54,766 nucleotides of DNA from HGM04593 sp045631205 (GTDB taxonomy: Bacteria > Bacteroidota > Bacteroidia > Bacteroidales > Bacteroidaceae), in contig JAZQUI010000008.1 in NCBI GenBank assembly GCA_045631205.1, positions 1 through 54,766 of the forward strand. Direction: 5' to 3'. This document shows positions 51,780-54,766 of this stretch, one piece after another (position 1 is the first letter of the stretch; each line of letters opens with the position of its first letter). The notes below the pieces were generated by a model, which was not told the DNA's origin, ran no database searches, and worked only from the letters and a program-made list of their open reading frames with translations. The translations under genes and the position numbers were made by a program.

Positions 51780-52279
51780 CTATGAAACGCGGAGCACAAC
51801 AGTGGCTCCCCAGCATCTTCAACGACTTCTTCGTAAGCGACCTTATGACACGCGGCGGCAGCACAGCACCCGCCATCAATGTATTTGAAACAGAAAAAGA
51901 CTACAAGGTTGATGTTGCCGCACCCGGCATGAAGAAAGAGGACTTCTGCATAAACCTCAATGCCGACAACAACATCTGCATCACCATTGAGAAGAATTGC
52001 AGTTGCAAGGAGAACGGCAACGACTGCAAATGTGACGAGAAAAAAGACGAGAAAGAAAAGTGCAAGGACGACAAATGTTGCGAGCACGACGAGAGCAAAG
52101 GTCGCTACCTGCGTCGCGAATTCTCCTACACCAAATACCAGCAAACCCTTATACTCCCCGACGATGCCGACACCGCCAAGATTGAGGCAAAAGTACACCA
52201 CGGAGTGCTACACATAAACATTCCCAAGAAAACCCCTGGTGCAGAACAAAAGATGAGCCGACAGATACCCATCGAATAA
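51770..52279 (+). CDS. Hsp20 small heat-shock protein with Cys-rich insert
   Basis: The 169-residue protein has an alpha-crystallin domain starting at about residue 34 (APAINVFETEKDYKVDVAAP) and ending with HHGVLHINIPKK, plus a short tail ending in the anchor-like RQIPIE. Usual Bacteroidales Hsp20 proteins have about 142-150 residues. The excess is an acidic-basic insert at about 75-108 between two beta-strands. It carries seven cysteines (77, 79, 86, 88, 98, 103, 104) and His106, arranged CxC-x6-CxC-x9-C-x4-CC. Such clusters often bind zinc or act as redox switches. It holds unfolding proteins under heat or oxidative stress. It has its own structured leader and terminator. Confidence 0.93.
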   Translation: MSMPMKRGAQQWLPSIFNDFFVSDLMTRGGSTAPAINVFETEKDYKVDVAAPGMKKEDFCINLNADNNICITIEKNCSCKENGNDCKCDEKKDEKEKCKDDKCCEHDESKGRYLRREFSYTKYQQTLILPDDADTAKIEAKVHHGVLHINIPKKTPGAEQKMSRQIPIE

Positions 52280-52285
52280 ATCACC

Positions 52286-52312
52286 AAGCGAGTGCCAATG
52301 CACTCGCTTTTT
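52286..52312. terminator. Terminator of hsp20 and alkD-like gene
   Basis: AAGCGAGTG (52286-52294) pairs with CACTCGCTT (52301-52309), followed by further T residues. It separates the convergent hsp20 and DNA alkylation repair genes. Confidence 0.8.
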
Positions 52313-52995
52313 CATTTCCATCGCAAAGAACGCAGGAACTCCTTTTGTTCTGCGGAAAGACGTAGGCTCTCCACCGCCTTCTGTATAGCTTTATTGTGTA
52401 CCACGCGAGGCAAACAACGTTGTTCTATAAAAGGCAAGGCACTATTCCACTGCTTCACAAGTGCAAAACTGAAATACCACGCAACGGCCATCATCACATA
52501 ATACTCCTCGGCCGGCACGCGGGCAACATCGCCAATCATTCTCTCCTCAAAATTATCATCGAGAAAATAAGTCATCGAAGCAACAATACCGTAGCGACGC
52601 ACATATAAATGCTCACTCTGCAGCCAACGCTCCACAAAAGCATAAACCTCCAGCGGATGTTCAGCAAAGCATTTTGGCCGCAACTGATCACACACCGCCC
52701 AGTTATCCACAAAAGGCAAGAAAGCATCTACCCGCGCAAGCAGCTCCCCAACCGGAGCACGCCACAGCGACAACAAAAGAGAGTGCAAGAGATTCTCTTC
52801 GAAAAAATGGTGAGGCAGTTGCTCCATAAAATCAGCAGCAGTGCCATTGCGCAACATCTCACGCGCAAGTCGACGCAACAGCGGAGTGCGCACACCTATA
52901 ATGCGCTCGCGCTCCACGCCGGGCAACAGACGAGCAGTGAAATCACCGAAAGTGTCGTCGCGCAACTCACTTAAACGAGCAATAACCATTTCCAC
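52312..52995 (-). CDS. DNA alkylation repair protein (AlkD-like HEAT-repeat glycosylase)
   Basis: The 227-residue, wholly helical protein has the HEAT-like repeats of AlkD. Key segments are GVRTPLLRRLAREM, FVDNWAVCDQL (the conserved D-x-W-x-x-x-D/C region around the DNA-binding groove) and YVRRYGIVASMTYF. AlkD removes N3- and N7-alkylated purines without flipping the base. Some homologues lack activity, so function depends on the groove residues. A -7-like TATCTTAG lies just upstream on the minus strand. Confidence 0.88.
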   Translation of the reverse strand: MEMVIARLSELRDDTFGDFTARLLPGVERERIIGVRTPLLRRLAREMLRNGTAADFMEQLPHHFFEENLLHSLLLSLWRAPVGELLARVDAFLPFVDNWAVCDQLRPKCFAEHPLEVYAFVERWLQSEHLYVRRYGIVASMTYFLDDNFEERMIGDVARVPAEEYYVMMAVAWYFSFALVKQWNSALPFIEQRCLPRVVHNKAIQKAVESLRLSAEQKEFLRSLRWK

Positions 52996-53103
52996 CTTAT
53001 TTATATTATACTGCTAAGATATAAAAAGAGAGATAAAAAAACGAACAATAAGGCTCCACTTGAGAAATATTCACTATATTTATCAAATATTACTGAAAAA
53101 CAT

Positions 53104-54390
53104 ATGCTTAAGAAATTATTCGGATTCGAGAAACAGACCCACAACCTGCGTACCGAGATTACTGCAGGCTTGACAACCTTCCTTACCATGGCATACATAC
53201 TTGCCGTGCAGCCCAGCATTATGGAAAGCACAGGAATGGACAAAGGAGCAATCTTCACAACAACAGCACTCATCAGTGCATTCGCCACACTGCTTATGTC
53301 GCTATACGCAAAGCTACCCTTCGCCCTTGCACCGGGTATGGGACCGAATGCCTTTTTCGCATTCACCATCTGCGTAGGAATGGGATACCCTTGGCAATTT
53401 GCACTCACCGCCGTGCTGTTAGAGGGATTAATATTTATTCTACTCACCATCACTAACCTGCGAGAAAAGATTCTCAACTCAATACCAGAGTGCATTAAGA
53501 ATGCCATTGGAGCCGGTATAGGACTTTTCATAACCTTCATAGGCCTCCAGAGCGCAGGAGTGATAGTCAACAGCGATGCAACCCTCGTACAGCTTGGCGA
53601 GCTCACAACCGGCCCAGCACTGCTATGCAGCATCGGTTTGCTTATAACATCCATACTCATCGTGCGCAAAATATCTGGCGCGCTACTCTTGGGAATAATC
53701 ATAACAACACTATTGGGCATACCATTTGGAATAACACATTTCAACGGCATTTTCGACACACCTCCATCAATAGAGCCCATACTCTTTAAGTTCGACTTTT
53801 CGCATATATTCACAAAGGATATGCTCATCATAGTATTCGTACTATTATTTGTAGATATGTTCGACACTATTGGAACACTCATAGGAGTTGCTACCCACGC
53901 AAATATGTACGACAAGAACGGCAAACTCCCCTGGATTAAGAAAGCCTTTGCAGTTGACGCTATAAGTACCACAATGGGAGCTATGATGGGAAGCAGCACC
54001 GTAACCACATTTGTGGAGAGTGCCGCAGGCGTGCAACAAGGCGGCCGCACAGGCATCACCTCGCTAACCACAGCTATATGTTTCATTCTGGCAATCTTCT
54101 TCGCCCCCTTCTTTATGTCGGTACCGGCAGCAGCCACAGCACCCGTAATGATTATTGTGGGAGTGATGATGATGGCATCGTTCAAGAAGATAGAGATATT
54201 CGACTACAGCGAGTCAATACCGGCATTCATATGCGTGGCATTTATGCCTCTCTCTTACAGCATCTCAAACGGCATTATGCTCGGTATAATCAGCTATGTA
54301 ATAATAAACATAGCAAGCAAGAATTGGAAGAAAATGAGCATAGGCAGCATCATACTCACAGTGCTATTCATACTAAAATTCATCATCTAA
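53104..54390 (+). CDS. NCS2 family purine (guanine/hypoxanthine/adenine) permease
   Basis: This 428-residue membrane protein has 12-14 helices and belongs to the AzgA/PbuG branch of NCS2. Signature parts are EITAGLTTFLTMAYILAVQP, APGMGPNAFFAFT, LLFVDMFDTIGTLIGVA and MMGSSTVTTFVESAAGVQQG. It imports purine bases with protons. No purine riboswitch is visible in the short upstream region (52996-53103). Confidence 0.94.
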   Translation: MLKKLFGFEKQTHNLRTEITAGLTTFLTMAYILAVQPSIMESTGMDKGAIFTTTALISAFATLLMSLYAKLPFALAPGMGPNAFFAFTICVGMGYPWQFALTAVLLEGLIFILLTITNLREKILNSIPECIKNAIGAGIGLFITFIGLQSAGVIVNSDATLVQLGELTTGPALLCSIGLLITSILIVRKISGALLLGIIITTLLGIPFGITHFNGIFDTPPSIEPILFKFDFSHIFTKDMLIIVFVLLFVDMFDTIGTLIGVATHANMYDKNGKLPWIKKAFAVDAISTTMGAMMGSSTVTTFVESAAGVQQGGRTGITSLTTAICFILAIFFAPFFMSVPAAATAPVMIIVGVMMMASFKKIEIFDYSESIPAFICVAFMPLSYSISNGIMLGIISYVIINIASKNWKKMSIGSIILTVLFILKFII

Positions 54391-54413
54391 CAAGCCAACA
54401 GGCTCATACGTTT

Positions 54414-54445
54414 ACGGGTTGCTATCTCCAGAGCAACCCGTTTTT
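54414..54445 (+). terminator. Terminator of the purine permease gene
   Basis: ACGGGTTGCT (54414-54423) pairs with AGCAACCCGT (54432-54441), followed by TTTT. It lies about 24 bp after the stop codon. Confidence 0.85.
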
Positions 54446-54587
54446 ATTTGCAACACCGCATACTTGCGGATGGAGCAGCGCATGTCATAAAGCAACAGAC
54501 TGGCCCGCAAACTGGAGAATACAGGAACACACCACAACAACGCTCATCCACTTTAACAACTACGAATAAGAGGGGTTCAGTAGAAAT

Positions 54588-54766
54588 TCAGTGTGGACAG
54601 ATTGATTCTATAATAAGTTGTGCTCCCTCACGCCATCCTATGTGTAACAAATTATCTCCTGCAATGGTAATTTTCAAAAAGAAACCGGCACCGTTAAAAT
54701 GTTGCGAGTAAGCGAGTGAATGAAAATTTATTTTCAATTGCAACGAGCGTGAGCAACTTCGCAAAA
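54588..54766 (-). CDS. Partial open frame with SymE/AbrB-like C-terminus
   Basis: A frame of 59 codons is open from the window edge to a TGA at 54590-54588. Its last part, FFLKITIAGDNLLHIGWREG followed by AQLIIES, has the pattern of SymE/AbrB-type swapped-hairpin proteins (I-x-I-x-G-x-x-L-x-x-x-G-[FW]-x-x-G-x-x-[LIV]-x-[IV]-E). No ATG is seen inside the window. The dispersed repeat copy 2 lies within the upstream part of the frame, so the gene may be intact further right, or a remnant. Confidence 0.35.
   Translation of the reverse strand, partial: LRSCSRSLQLKINFHSLAYSQHFNGAGFFLKITIAGDNLLHIGWREGAQLIIESICPH
54711..54762 (+). repeat. Dispersed repeat with variable hairpin core, copy 2
   Basis: The order is AGCGAGTG (54711-54718), 25 nt holding the 7-bp hairpin TGAAAAT-TT-ATTTTCA (54721-54736), then CGAGCG (54744-54749), TG, AGCAA, C, TTCGC (54758-54762). 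The outer blocks equal those of copy 1 at 49012-49065; the hairpin has another sequence. Confidence 0.6.

Larger units (their letters stand above)
54391..54766. other. Right-edge region after the permease gene
   Basis: The region contains the permease terminator, a stretch (54446-54587) in which I see nothing, the end of a minus-strand frame (54588-54766) and repeat copy 2 (54711-54762). Confidence 0.55.

Noticed and set aside
52286..52309. Another copy of the dispersed repeat at AAGCGAGTG
   Set aside because: This is the arm of a simple terminator hairpin behind hsp20; the other blocks are absent.
52996..53103. Purine riboswitch before the purine permease
   Set aside because: The region is too short and lacks the conserved junction sequences of the purine aptamer.
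54448..54711. 87-codon frame on the plus strand after the permease gene
   Set aside because: It begins inside the terminator tail and has no protein-like pattern; the opposite strand holds the more plausible partial frame.

Overview
The window comes from a member of the Bacteroidetes, almost certainly order Bacteroidales. The evidence is the gene content: a V-type ATPase operon with a DUF2764 subunit, a eukaryotic-type (GT3) glycogen synthase, a DPP4-like S9 peptidase, and DUF4301, DUF4919 and DUF1573 proteins. The promoters agree: repeated -7 boxes of the form TATCTTYG/TAnnTTTG, no -10/-35 pairs of the E. coli kind, and no consistent Shine-Dalgarno sequences. It reads as ordinary chromosome with two small mobile-looking spots: a truncated IS3-family element at the left edge, and an AT-rich stretch around 48.7-50.0 kb. 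I see no rRNA, tRNA or CRISPR array.

Layout. 1-597: the 5' part of an IS3/IS150-type element. 0.6-2.0 kb: crcB and a radical SAM gene (minus). 2.1-4.3 kb: a dipeptidyl peptidase (plus). 4.4-7.8 kb: glycosyltransferase, aspS and a hemolysin III-like gene (minus). 8.0-12.3 kb: glycogen phosphorylase and GT3 glycogen synthase (minus). 12.5-20.0 kb: V-ATPase genes E-DUF2764-A-B-D-I-K, transcribed leftward. 20.4-25.3 kb: a likely MORN protein-YhcH-glgB-membrane protein operon (minus). 25.7-31.6 kb: clpC, htpG, a GNAT acetyltransferase and a gamma-carbonic anhydrase (plus). 31.6-34.2 kb: an AraC regulator and DUF4301 (minus). 34.4-37.1 kb: a synthetase-only RelA and a DUF1573 protein (plus). 37.2-42.8 kb: M23 peptidase, Ca/Na antiporter, acyl-ACP thioesterase, LysR regulator and SLC13 permease (minus). 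43.1-47.0 kb: a tight fabD-GH13-DUF4919-mtgA cluster (plus). 47.1-48.7 kb: a lipoprotein and a CDF transporter (minus). 49.1-52.3 kb: a PD-(D/E)XK nuclease-like gene, an AlaX-like editing protein, a two-part RidA-like protein and hsp20 (plus). 52.3-53.0 kb: an AlkD-like repair protein (minus). 53.1-54.4 kb: a purine permease (plus). The right edge holds a partial minus-strand frame.

Themes. Glycogen synthesis, branching and breakdown genes lie at three places (8-12, 21-23 and 44-45 kb) and together make a full intracellular storage pathway. The V-ATPase c-subunit carries all five residues of the Enterococcus Na+ site, so it is probably Na+-coupled. Stress proteins (ClpC, HtpG, Hsp20, RelA) are the second theme.

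The most interesting signal is in front of hsp20. A perfect 11-bp inverted repeat would pair a leader segment with the start codon and the codons after it, as in an RNA thermometer. The Hsp20 itself has a cysteine-rich insert in its alpha-crystallin domain. Other points worth checking are a dispersed repeat with a conserved frame and a changing hairpin core (49.0 kb and the right edge), a 46-bp palindrome carrying a -7 box on each strand, and a RelA that has lost its hydrolase residues.
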